34,295 nucleotides of DNA. Source: Clostridia bacterium. GTDB lineage: Bacteria; Bacillota; Clostridia; Christensenellales; CAG-138. Position numbers and translations under genes: made by a program. Under the pieces are notes generated by a model that was not told the DNA's origin, searched no databases, and saw only the letters and a program-made list of their open reading frames with translations. Below are positions 1-6,290 of this stretch, in pieces. The stretch lies in contig JAFZIH010000136.1 of NCBI GenBank assembly GCA_017554455.1, positions 1 to 34,295 of the forward strand, given 5' to 3'. Each line of letters starts with the position of its first letter. The stretch's first letter is position 1.

Positions 1-483
1 ATTCCGGACGTCGTTCCGTTCCTGGATCGGGTGATCGTGCTGGACTACATCCTTGCGAATGAGGACCGGCATCTGAACAACTTCGGTGCGATCCGTAACG
101 CAGAAACACTGGAATGGCTCGGGATGGCGCCGATCTATGACAGCGGCTCGTCGCTCGGATATGACAAGGTCGCGCCGGAGATCCGCGCCGAACAGGATAT
201 CGAATGCAAACCGTTTAAAAAGCATCACGAGGAGCAGCTGAAGCTCGTGACGGACTTTTCGTGGATCGATTTCGACCGGCTTTCGGACGTGAAGGATCTG
301 ATCACGGAAGTCCTGTCTGCGGAAAAAGCAAGGGATTACATGGACGAGAAGCGGATCGAGGCGATCGTCACGACCGTTTCGCGGCGCATCGAACGGCTCA
401 AAAAGCTTGCGCAAACGCGGCGCACCTCATACAGCGATACCGTCGAGGATGACGTAACGGACCATACGGGGAAAGCGTACTGA
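1..483 (+). CDS. HipA-like kinase domain protein, C-terminal part
   Basis: The frame is open to the left edge of the window, so only about 160 C-terminal residues are present and the true start lies outside. The segment carries the C-lobe signature of HipA-type serine/threonine kinases: an N-x-D-R-H-x-x-N-F-G catalytic loop (NEDRHLNNFG, near base 60) followed by a metal-binding APIYDSGSSL motif (bases 127-159), which replaces the DFG motif in this family. HipA proteins phosphorylate translation-related targets and are usually neutralised by an HTH antitoxin (HipB); no partner can be seen in the window because the upstream side is cut. The last 25 or so residues are polar and look unstructured. 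The stop at 481-483 is followed by a hairpin at 509-548. Family assignment is good; whether it is a toxin or a solitary regulatory kinase cannot be decided here. Confidence 0.75.
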   Translation: MPDVVPFLDRVIVLDYILANEDRHLNNFGAIRNAETLEWLGMAPIYDSGSSLGYDKVAPEIRAEQDIECKPFKKHHEEQLKLVTDFSWIDFDRLSDVKDLITEVLSAEKARDYMDEKRIEAIVTTVSRRIERLKKLAQTRRTSYSDTVEDDVTDHTGKAY

Positions 484-508
484 ACAGATGCAAATAGAAA
501 TCAAATGG

Positions 509-548
509 AAACAAAGACCGAAGCGTTTGTGCTCTTCGGGCTTTGTTT
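509..548 (+). terminator. Hairpin downstream of the HipA-like gene
   Basis: A 15-nt arm (509-523) pairs with 534-548, with one A-G mismatch and a 10-nt loop. It lies 25 bases after the HipA stop. The right arm ends in TTT and is followed by ATT, so the U-run is weak; a bidirectional terminator between the kinase and the convergent minus-strand operon is the most likely role. The stem resembles the hairpin at 3195-3230. Confidence 0.55.
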
Positions 549-637
549 ATTCGACAGTCTATTGATGTGAATGCTTTACCACTTTCCCATAAAAGTATTG
601 TGTAAATGCTCCAATTATAGTGTAGAATTATCAACAA

Positions 638-745
638 CTATCCTTTCTGAATAATAGTATCTGCTGTTTTCAGCTTGTTACCTAAATTTGTAATTTGATT
701 ATGTAATTGATTGAGTTGGGCATCTAAATCTTTTTGATCCTTTCT
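638..745 (-). other. In-frame coiled-coil-coding extension after a TAA stop
   Basis: Directly after the TAA (748-746) that ends the membrane protein gene, the same reading frame continues for 35 codons to a TAG at 640-638. The translated extension has hydrophobic residues at positions 7, 11, 14, 18, 21 and 25 (L, L, L, I, L, L), the 4-3-4-3 spacing of a three-heptad coiled coil, in a Q/N/K/D-rich background. No ATG, GTG or TTG start lies in this frame inside the extension, so it is not an independent ORF. It may be a lost C-terminal tail of the upstream gene (a sense codon turned into TAA) or a readthrough product. The rest of 549-745 is AT-rich and shows no other gene. Confidence 0.4.
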
Positions 746-1513
746 TTACGAGTGACACATAACTGGATATAAGATCGCAAACAATCCCATGCCAAGCGCC
801 CATAGCAGCGGTCGCTTTCTGTAAAACAGTTTTGCAAGACCGTACGTTATAGAGCCAACACCAAGTGAAAGCAAGGCATACATGATAACGGTTGACAAAT
901 CGCTTTCTTGCGGATTAGCTGCACTTATACATGAGATACTAGAACTACGTCCACCAAACGCAAAGATGATCAATGCAACTATGAGCACAACACCAACGAC
1001 AGCACTGATAATAGCAGTTTTGCGATCCGTCTTATCCTTCTTTACCAACGAGTTAATATGGTCGCGATACTCTTGCTCGTACTGCTTAATCGCTTGCCGC
1101 GCTTTTTCTGAGTGTTGGCAAATATACTCGCGCTCGACGTCACCATAAAGCCGTTCGTATTCTATGGCTTCGTTGCCAAACATCTTGGTGTCATTCTCGC
1201 AAGACCTTCGTTCCATCGCGTCGTGCAGTAAGATGCTTGCCTGCATACGGATCCATTGCTGACGTGCATTTGGATTCTCTGCGAAGAAGCCAACCAGTTT
1301 CTTCGGGTACAATGAGCCGCCATCTAAAGTCCAATCGTTTTCAAATCGGCGAATGATACCGTCGAATCGCGCGTCATTTACCTTGTAGTCCATCAAAGCG
1401 ATCAGACTACCAGACAATTGGTGAGAGTGTATTTTGTGCGCTACGCGAATCTCGTCGACCGCCGCATACAGTCCAGCCGCCGTCAGTCCGGCTAATGCTC
1501 CGAATATCGGCAT
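746..1513 (-). CDS. Multi-pass membrane protein of unknown function
   Basis: This encodes 255 aa. I do not recognise the family. Residues 3-18 are short, glycine/alanine-rich and hydrophobic; residues 20-165 are a soluble charged domain rich in Arg, Glu and aromatic residues; then come three predicted membrane segments at about 167-187, 207-229 and 234-253, with a Cys/Ser-rich loop between the first two. The start ATG (1513-1511) is preceded by GGAGGG at 5 bases, and the upstream gene stops at 1515, one base away, so the two are translationally coupled and probably act together. The frame stays open beyond the stop with a coiled-coil pattern (638-745). Codon use and base composition are more AT-rich than the nucleotide genes, as expected for island DNA. 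The role is unknown; a membrane effector paired with the soluble partner is only one possibility. Confidence 0.7.
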   Translation of the reverse strand: MPIFGALAGLTAAGLYAAVDEIRVAHKIHSHQLSGSLIALMDYKVNDARFDGIIRRFENDWTLDGGSLYPKKLVGFFAENPNARQQWIRMQASILLHDAMERRSCENDTKMFGNEAIEYERLYGDVEREYICQHSEKARQAIKQYEQEYRDHINSLVKKDKTDRKTAIISAVVGVVLIVALIIFAFGGRSSSISCISAANPQESDLSTVIMYALLSLGVGSITYGLAKLFYRKRPLLWALGMGLFAILYPVMCHS

Positions 1514-1514
1514 A

Positions 1515-2072
1515 TTATCCCTCCTCCGACTGGCAATAATCTGTCAGTGCTGTTGAGAATGCACACAAAACTTCGTCGACGCGATCCGGTATCACCTTCA
1601 GCACGCAGTACCGACACCGAAGCTGGATCAATCTTTCCGTGGGCAGCTTCATGCCAAGCTTACGATTGGCAACCACATTGGCAGCCGCTCGACTCATCGC
1701 GTCGCGGAAGTCATCAACGTATTTGCGATCTTCGCTGATGAATTTGGCACTGAACTTTTTGCAGATCTTGCCAATACACTCTCTTGCAAGTTCGGATCCT
1801 TCCAGCACATGCATCTCGCCGGTATCAAAGTACAGCTCGTCCACGTCCTTCCATTGCTCGTAGTCGTGAACCTTGCGCGTCTTCGGGACGATCAGGTCAT
1901 TCATCACGAAATCGTAAGTCGCCTTCCAGTCCGCGTCCGCTTCTTCGACACGTTGCACTCGACCAGAAGGATGACTCGGATTATACTTTTCAAAATACTG
2001 ATCGACGTAATCATAGTCAAGTTCATATCCTTTGAGCCCCATCTTGGTCAACTGAAATGTTAAAACAGACAT
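1515..2072 (-). CDS. Soluble protein of unknown function, first gene of a two-gene operon
   Basis: This encodes 185 aa, assuming the ATG at 2072-2070, which has AGAAAGGAGG 6 bases upstream; an earlier in-frame start at 2093 would place the ribosome binding site inside the gene and is rejected. No signal peptide or membrane segment is seen. The protein is acidic in its first half and contains cysteines in ECIGKIC and RCRYC contexts, too few and irregular to call a metal site. I do not recognise the family. It is transcribed from a good promoter at 2142-2170 and overlaps functionally with the membrane-protein gene 1 base downstream. Its position between a HipA-like kinase and a tRNA-type junction puts it in the accessory island, where small two-gene modules often act in defence or stabilisation; nothing in the sequence proves that. 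Confidence 0.7.
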   Translation of the reverse strand: MSVLTFQLTKMGLKGYELDYDYVDQYFEKYNPSHPSGRVQRVEEADADWKATYDFVMNDLIVPKTRKVHDYEQWKDVDELYFDTGEMHVLEGSELARECIGKICKKFSAKFISEDRKYVDDFRDAMSRAAANVVANRKLGMKLPTERLIQLRCRYCVLKVIPDRVDEVLCAFSTALTDYCQSEEG

Positions 2073-2141
2073 ACGCCGCCTCCTTTCTACCATATTCTCC
2101 CATACAACCTGACCGTTAAATCGGACAAAAAATCTTTGTAT

Positions 2142-2170
2142 ATTATACCGCCTTTATCGAGTATTTGCAA
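2142..2170 (-). promoter_or_regulatory. Promoter of the unknown two-gene operon
   Basis: On the minus strand TTGCAA (2170-2165) and TATAAT (2147-2142) are separated by 17 bases, a near-consensus sigma-A promoter. It lies about 70 bases upstream of the ATG at 2072. The interval 2171-2336 upstream of it shows no convincing gene. Confidence 0.7.
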
Positions 2171-2336
2171 GATAATGCTCGTCGCAACCATCACTACTCC
2201 ATGCCTCCCAATTTCCGTTTTCACACTCTACAGTATCGCACCACCCAACGAGCATGTGTTTGATCTGGAAGCGATACGAAGATACTTGAATACCAAAGGT
2301 ATCTGGTTCAACCGGTTTGATATGTAAAGATAGCGA

Positions 2337-2365
2337 TTGAGAAAGTATTAAAACTGTAGTATAAT
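2337..2365 (+). promoter_or_regulatory. Promoter reading toward the tRNA-type junction
   Basis: TTGAGA (2337-2342) and TATAAT (2360-2365) are separated by 17 bases. The transcript would run through the short ORF at 2510-2599 and the tRNA-like sequence to the terminator at 2624. It is back to back with the minus-strand promoter at 2142-2170. Confidence 0.6.
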
Positions 2366-2509
2366 AATACCGACAAGTAATTGTTGGTAGCAGTATTCTT
2401 TGTGGCAATTATGACCGTTATCCCCGCAGACTTGGCTTCACTCTATTTCAGCTTCATTCAGACATTGGTTGCTTTTGCAGCTTTTTACGAAATAGAGGAG
2501 GTTGATGAA

Positions 2510-2599
2510 ATGAAAAATATTTACTTGGTGGAAAGCGGCACACACGGAGTGGTCCAAGAATACTGGGAGAAAGAAAACTGTTACAAGTGTGCCTTGTAG
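2510..2599 (+). CDS. Short, probably truncated ORF ending in tRNA sequence
   Basis: This is a 29-aa ORF with a strong ribosome binding site (GAGGAGG, 8 bases before ATG 2510) behind the promoter at 2337-2365. The peptide is charged and contains a C-Y-K-C pair near its end. Its TAG stop (2597-2599) lies inside the T-arm of the tRNA sequence that follows, which suggests that the original 3' part of the gene was replaced when an element integrated or excised at the tRNA. The same frame extends upstream as a hydrophobic stretch from a TTG at 2381, but that start has no ribosome binding site. Whether a product is made is unknown. Confidence 0.4.
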   Translation: MKNIYLVESGTHGVVQEYWEKENCYKCAL

Positions 2600-2623
2600 G
2601 TTCGAATCCTGCCCGCTCCGCCA
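2596..2623 (+). tRNA. 3' end of a serine-type tRNA (attachment-site half or decayed tRNA)
   Basis: Bases 2596-2612 form a perfect T-arm (five-pair stem with one G-T pair around TTCGAAT), followed by an acceptor strand 2613-2619 (CCGCTCC), discriminator G2620 and encoded CCA 2621-2623. G before CCA with CCGCTCC is typical of tRNA-Ser. A possible 5' acceptor strand GGAGTGG at 2546-2552 can pair with all seven bases, but the D-arm and anticodon arm between them do not fold properly and the long serine variable arm is missing. The best reading is a 3' tRNA fragment regenerated by integration of a mobile element; a decayed tRNA gene is the alternative. A terminator follows at 2624, as for a real tRNA gene. 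Confidence 0.5.
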
Positions 2624-2658
2624 TATAAGGACACCCGCGAAGGATGCCCTTATTTTTC
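2624..2658 (+). terminator. Terminator after the tRNA-type sequence
   Basis: An imperfect hairpin with arms beginning ATAAGG and ending CCTTAT is followed by TTTTTCT. It lies immediately after the CCA of the tRNA-like sequence, the usual place for a tRNA terminator. It also faces the 3' end of the convergent tnpV gene. Confidence 0.65.
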
Positions 2659-2677
2659 TATCCTTGTTTTGACATTA

Positions 2678-3031
2678 TTATTCTCCGTAGACCACTTCCC
2701 GGATGACGATCTCCTCCGCACGGGCGCGGATGCTGTTCATTCGGCGGAGCCATTCCATCTGATCAGTGGCCTTCAGGCGCTCGGTCACGCCGTCGGCGGT
2801 GGCCAGTTGGCGGATTGTAGCTTCGAGCTGCTCCCTTGCCGTGCGGTCAATGTCAAGGAGATGCTCGGTCAGTTTACCGGAGAGGACGAGGACGGTGAAG
2901 GTGCCGTCGTGTTTCTCTTCAAGATAGCGCTTGCTCATGCGCCCGTACTTGCCGATATTGCCCTCGGGCTGCGCGTTCATGACCAGATCGGGGATCTGAA
3001 CATTGCCCACCGTTGTATAAGTGACGTTCAT
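2678..3031 (-). CDS. tnpV: TnpV transposon-encoded protein
   Basis: This encodes 117 aa, close to the usual TnpV length. TnpV is a small protein first noted on the clostridial Tn4451 group of elements and widespread in Clostridia mobile DNA; its function is not established. Features that match the family are the N-terminal MNVTYTTVG strand, the GKYGRMSKRYLEE segment, the LSGKL and DIDRTAREQ helices, and the conserved C-terminal QMEWLRRMNSIRARAEEI stretch. The ATG at 3031-3029 is chosen because AAAGGAGG lies just upstream; a longer frame to 3289 would be read from the neighbouring pseudogene region. It points toward the tRNA-type junction and sits beside a second, broken copy at 3246-3436, so it belongs to the accessory island. 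Confidence 0.85.
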   Translation of the reverse strand: MNVTYTTVGNVQIPDLVMNAQPEGNIGKYGRMSKRYLEEKHDGTFTVLVLSGKLTEHLLDIDRTAREQLEATIRQLATADGVTERLKATDQMEWLRRMNSIRARAEEIVIREVVYGE

Positions 3032-3194
3032 TTTGCCGCCTCCTTTCTGGTTGCGGGATGCAAGACGTTTCGCGGGAAGGAAACCGCCTTTCCGAACAGA
3101 AACGGCAGGTGCTGCTTTGCGAACATGAGCAAATCCTTCACCGCTGCCAAAAAACAGCCGCCCATATTTAGTCCAACGAAATATGTATATAATG

Positions 3195-3230
3195 ACAAAG
3201 CCCGAGGCGTGAGAGCGCTTCGGGCTTTGT
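3195..3230 (-). terminator. Strong hairpin between the two TnpV copies
   Basis: A 15-nt arm (3195-3209) pairs with 3216-3230 with a single G-T pair and a 6-nt loop. It begins 15 bases after the stop of the broken tnpV copy on the minus strand. Neither side has a long U-run, so termination would be inefficient. Its right arm shares CTTCGGGCTTTGT with the hairpin at 509-548. Confidence 0.5.
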
Positions 3231-3245
3231 GCTGTCTTTCTGCGG

Positions 3246-3436
3246 TTATTCGTCGTAGACGATCTTAGGGAGGACAAGCTCTTCCGCACGGGCGCGGAGG
3301 TTGTTCATGCGGATAAGCCTTCCGGTTGATTCTCGGCTTTCAAACGCGCGGTGACGCCCTCAAGCGGCGCCATTTTGGAAACCATGGCTTCGATCTGCTC
3401 CCTTGCCGTGCGGTCGACTTCCGGAAACGTTCGACG
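3246..3436 (-). pseudogene. tnpV: TnpV remnant, 5'-truncated and frameshifted
   Basis: On the minus strand, from about 3436, the frame encodes a segment matching the second half of TnpV (EVDRTAREQIEAM, then a region ending LKAENQ). A loss of one base near 3310-3325 then shifts the frame; the C-terminal RARAEEL segment continues in another frame to the TAA at 3248-3246. The N-terminal half is missing, and the remnant starts right at the 3' end of fchA. It is related to, but not identical with, the intact copy at 2678-3031, so it is more likely a second insertion or an old duplication than a recent tandem copy. It is not expected to give a functional product. Confidence 0.75.
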
Positions 3437-3442
3437 CGCGGA

Positions 3443-4069
3443 TCAAAGCATGCCGAGCACCTGCTCGTAAACTGCGCCGGTGCAGGCAAGCGTATCGTTG
3501 AGCAGCTGTTCGCCTCTGTAGCGGTAGAGCGAGGCTCTGTCGCTGTCCTTGAGATAGCCGAGGTTGATCAGCACGTTCAGCCAGGCGCTGCGGACGGTCG
3601 ATTCCAGCATCATGACCGCGACGCCGAGGTCGCTGACGGCGTTGACGTTGGTCTTTCCCGGCATGCGCTCGATCATCTTCGCCGCGTCGAGAGAAAGCTC
3701 CATCGTATGCAGCGGCGATTCGATGCAAAGGATCAGCGCGTTCTGGATCGCGGCGGTGCGGGCGGTTTTTTCCTCCGCCGTCCCTTTGGGCAGATTCAGT
3801 GCCGCCGTGAACCGGTGGAACGCGTCGGCGTCGCGTTCCATTGCGTCGAGAAACGCAGCGCGCAGCGCGGAGCATCGTTCCTTGCAGATGCGAATCTCCT
3901 CCGAGAAAGCGGTATACTGCGGACGATCGAGGGACAGATTGCCCACCATTTCGGCAAGTGCAGAACCCAAAGAACCCGTCATAGCAGCAGCGGAGCCGCC
4001 GCCGGGAGCTGCCGCATCGGAACCGAGGAGCTCAAAGAAGGAACGCAGAGTCAAATCGGAAAGCACCAT
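3443..4069 (-). CDS. fchA: Cyclodeaminase/cyclohydrolase family protein (methenyl-THF cyclohydrolase)
   Basis: This encodes 208 aa, the typical length of stand-alone FchA proteins, equal to the cyclodeaminase domain of FTCD. Family features are the N-terminal helix with the glycine-rich PGGGSAAAM loop (residues 22-30), an all-helical body, and the PGKTNVNAVSDLG segment that contributes to the folate site. Members convert formimino-THF to methenyl-THF, or in acetogen-type one-carbon pathways methenyl-THF to 10-formyl-THF. No glutamate formiminotransferase partner is seen; instead the gene is divergent from a pyr-pur operon whose PurN and AICAR transformylase use 10-formyl-THF, which favours the one-carbon supply role (inference). 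The ATG at 4069 follows AAGGAG at 8 bases. The stop lies against the TnpV remnant. Confidence 0.8.
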   Translation of the reverse strand: MVLSDLTLRSFFELLGSDAAAPGGGSAAAMTGSLGSALAEMVGNLSLDRPQYTAFSEEIRICKERCSALRAAFLDAMERDADAFHRFTAALNLPKGTAEEKTARTAAIQNALILCIESPLHTMELSLDAAKMIERMPGKTNVNAVSDLGVAVMMLESTVRSAWLNVLINLGYLKDSDRASLYRYRGEQLLNDTLACTGAVYEQVLGML

Positions 4070-4111
4070 AATTGTTTCTCCTTGTGTCAAAAGAATACTG
4101 CGTATACATTC

Positions 4112-4117
4112 ATTATA
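4112..4117 (-). promoter_or_regulatory. Probable -10 box of fchA
   Basis: A perfect TATAAT on the minus strand lies about 43 bases upstream of the fchA ATG. No good -35 is present at 17 bases; the rest of the divergent interval 4118-4265 shows no gene or clear motif. Confidence 0.45.
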
Positions 4118-4265
4118 CACCCGATCATAGCCTATTCTGCCGGAAAAAGCAAGATGTTTTCCCGCAATTTGACCGAGCGCAAAGGGCCGCTGCTTCGATC
4201 TGGTGAAAAGCCGATACCGCGATAGAAAAGGCGCAAACCGCGATTTTATATAACGTATTTCGGGG

Positions 4266-4295
4266 TTGACAGGACATATCCGCTTATGGTAGAGT
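4266..4295 (+). promoter_or_regulatory. Promoter of the pyr-pur gene cluster
   Basis: TTGACA (4266-4271, consensus) is followed after 18 bases by TAGAGT (4290-4295). The expected start near 4302 leaves a leader of about 43 bases before pyrC, too short for a PyrR-type antiterminator or a purine riboswitch. This is the only convincing promoter upstream of the sixteen co-directional genes. Confidence 0.65.
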
Positions 4296-4344
4296 AGCAA
4301 CGTTGATTGGAAAGCGAACCCCTACGGACACGGAAGGACAAACC

Positions 4345-5559
4345 ATGGCAGAGAACCGTTTTATCAACGCATTTCTCCGAAACGCCAAGGGACACGTCCC
4401 TCTTGTGGAAGCGGGCTTGGTGCCCCATTCCGACCACAGCACGATCATACTACCCGGCTTCTGCGATGTACACGTACATCTTCGCGAGCCGGGTTTTTCT
4501 TATAAAGAAACGATTGCAAGCGGCACTGCAGCGGCTGCAAGAGGCGGGTATACCGCCGTGTGCGCCATGCCGAATCTGAACCCCGTGCCGGACAGTATTG
4601 CGCATCTGGCGATTCAGGAAGAGCTGATTGCCGAACAGGCGCGCGTTCGCGTTTACCCCTACGGTGCGATCAGCGTGGGCGAACGGGGCGAACAGCTTGC
4701 CGATCTTGAGGATTTGGCGCCGCGCGTGATCGCCTTTTCCGACGATGGAAGAGGCGTACAGAACGACGATCTGATGCGCGAGGCGATGCGGGAGGCAAAG
4801 CGGCTTCATAAATTGATCGCCGCGCATTGCGAGGACAACCGGCTTTTGCACGGCGGCTATATTCACGACGGCGCGTACGCTTCGGCGCACGGGCATGCGG
4901 GCATCTGCTCTGAAAGCGAATGGGGGCAGATCCGCCGGGACCTCAATCTGGTCCGTGAGACCGGCTGCGCCTATCACGTCTGCCATATCTCGACAAAGGA
5001 GAGCGTGGCGCTGATCCGGCAGGCAAAGCGGGACGGACTGGACGTGAGCTGCGAGACCGCGCCGCACTATCTGGTTCTGGATGAAACCGATCTTATGGAG
5101 GACGGTCGCTTCAAGATGAATCCGCCGCTGCGGAGTCCGAAAGACCGCGAAGCGCTGATCGAGGGACTTTTAGACGGCACAATCGACATGATCGCCACCG
5201 ATCACGCGCCGCACAGCGCTGAAGAAAAGGCAAAGGGACTGCGCGGAAGCGCGTTCGGGATCGTCGGGCTGGAGACTGCTTTTCCGGTGCTCTATACCAA
5301 GCTGGTCGTTCCGGGCGTACTGCCCCTCGAAAAGCTTGTCGATCTGCTCGTATACCGTCCGAGAGAGCGCTTCGGGATCCCGCTTGCGGAAAATGATTAC
5401 GCGGTCTGGGATCTGGACGCAGCGTATACCGTCGATCCGGATACCTTTTTGAGCAAAGGCCGCGCAACGCCGTTTGCGGGCATGCCGGTGCGCGGCAAGT
5501 GTCTGCTGACAGTATGCGGCGGCAAGCCGGTCTACACGGCGGAGGACGGCGCGATATGA
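4345..5559 (+). CDS. pyrC: Dihydroorotase
   Basis: This encodes 404 aa. The enzyme cyclises carbamoyl-aspartate to dihydroorotate in UMP synthesis. It belongs to the class I dihydroorotases of the amidohydrolase superfamily: DVHVHLREPG gives metal ligands H43 and H45, D133 in FSDDG is the likely bridging acidic ligand of this class, H161 (AAHCED) and H214 (VCHIST) complete the site, and D286 in IATDHAPH is the catalytic base. The ATG at 4345 is preferred over the upstream in-frame TTG at 4303 because GGAAGG precedes it and the N-terminus then fits the family. The gene opens the pyrimidine part of the cluster and its TGA overlaps the ATG of pyrK by four bases. Note that it, not the carbamoyltransferase, is first. 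Confidence 0.95.
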   Translation: MAENRFINAFLRNAKGHVPLVEAGLVPHSDHSTIILPGFCDVHVHLREPGFSYKETIASGTAAAARGGYTAVCAMPNLNPVPDSIAHLAIQEELIAEQARVRVYPYGAISVGERGEQLADLEDLAPRVIAFSDDGRGVQNDDLMREAMREAKRLHKLIAAHCEDNRLLHGGYIHDGAYASAHGHAGICSESEWGQIRRDLNLVRETGCAYHVCHISTKESVALIRQAKRDGLDVSCETAPHYLVLDETDLMEDGRFKMNPPLRSPKDREALIEGLLDGTIDMIATDHAPHSAEEKAKGLRGSAFGIVGLETAFPVLYTKLVVPGVLPLEKLVDLLVYRPRERFGIPLAENDYAVWDLDAAYTVDPDTFLSKGRATPFAGMPVRGKCLLTVCGGKPVYTAEDGAI

Positions 5560-6290
5560 ACGATGTGATTTTTACCGTCGCGGCGCAGAAGCGTCTGACG
5601 GACAACGTATATGAGATCCGGCTCACGGGCGACACTTCGGCGATCACCCGACCGGGACAGTTTGTCAATCTGAAGCTGGATGGGCTTTTTCTTCGAAGAC
5701 CGCTGTCCGTCTGCGATCTCGAGGGCGACGCGCTGACGCTGATCTATAAGGTCGTCGGTCGCGGCACGGCGCTTTTAAGCGGTATGATGCCGGGGCAGAC
5801 GATCCCGGTGCTGACGGGCCTGGGCAACGGCTACGACACGGCGCTTTCCGGAGACAGACCGCTGTTGATCGGCGGGGGCGTCGGCGTACCGCCGCTGTAC
5901 CTGCTGGCGAAGCGCCTGCGCGCCGAAGGAAAGACCGTTTCGGCGGTCCTCGGCTTCAATACCGCCGCGGAAATCTTCTATGAAGAGCAGTTCCGGGCGC
6001 TCGACAGCACGGTCGCCGTGACCACGGCGGACGGTTCTTACGGGATCCGAGGCTTCGTCACCGACGCGCTGCCGGAGGATTACACCCATGTTTATACCTG
6101 CGGACCGGAGCCGATGCTGCGCGCGGTGTATCGCAAGATCACGACCGGCGGCTCGTTCAGCTTTGAAAAGCGCATGGGTTGCGGCTTCGGCGCGTGCATG
6201 GGCTGCACCTGCAAAACGATCGCCGGATACAGGCGCATCTGCAAAGAGGGACCCGTGCTTGAGAAGGAGGAGATCCTATGGGAAGACTGA
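5556..6290 (+). CDS. pyrK: Dihydroorotate dehydrogenase electron transfer subunit
   Basis: This encodes 244 aa. It is the FAD and [2Fe-2S] subunit that passes electrons from dihydroorotate oxidation by PyrD to NAD+. The N-terminal beta-barrel holds the FAD motif RRPLSV (47-52); the nucleotide-binding domain has GGGVGVPPL (from 106); the C-terminus carries the four cluster cysteines C209, C214, C217 and C229 in the pattern C-x4-C-x2-C-x11-C. The start overlaps the pyrC stop (ATGA), and the gene itself overlaps pyrD by 13 bases, consistent with coupled production of the heterotetramer. Length matches the family. Confidence 0.93.
   Translation: MNDVIFTVAAQKRLTDNVYEIRLTGDTSAITRPGQFVNLKLDGLFLRRPLSVCDLEGDALTLIYKVVGRGTALLSGMMPGQTIPVLTGLGNGYDTALSGDRPLLIGGGVGVPPLYLLAKRLRAEGKTVSAVLGFNTAAEIFYEEQFRALDSTVAVTTADGSYGIRGFVTDALPEDYTHVYTCGPEPMLRAVYRKITTGGSFSFEKRMGCGFGACMGCTCKTIAGYRRICKEGPVLEKEEILWED

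Noticed and set aside
2136..2408. Short ORFs on both strands between the two divergent promoters
   Set aside because: No ribosome binding site, they overlap each other and the promoters, and the sequences look random.
2546..2623. Complete 78-base tRNA gene
   Set aside because: Acceptor strands can pair, but the D-arm and anticodon arm do not fold, position 33 is not T, and the serine-type long variable arm is absent; kept only as a 3' tRNA fragment.
4296..4344. PyrR attenuator or riboswitch ahead of pyrC
   Set aside because: The leader is only about 43 bases with no antiterminator/terminator pair.
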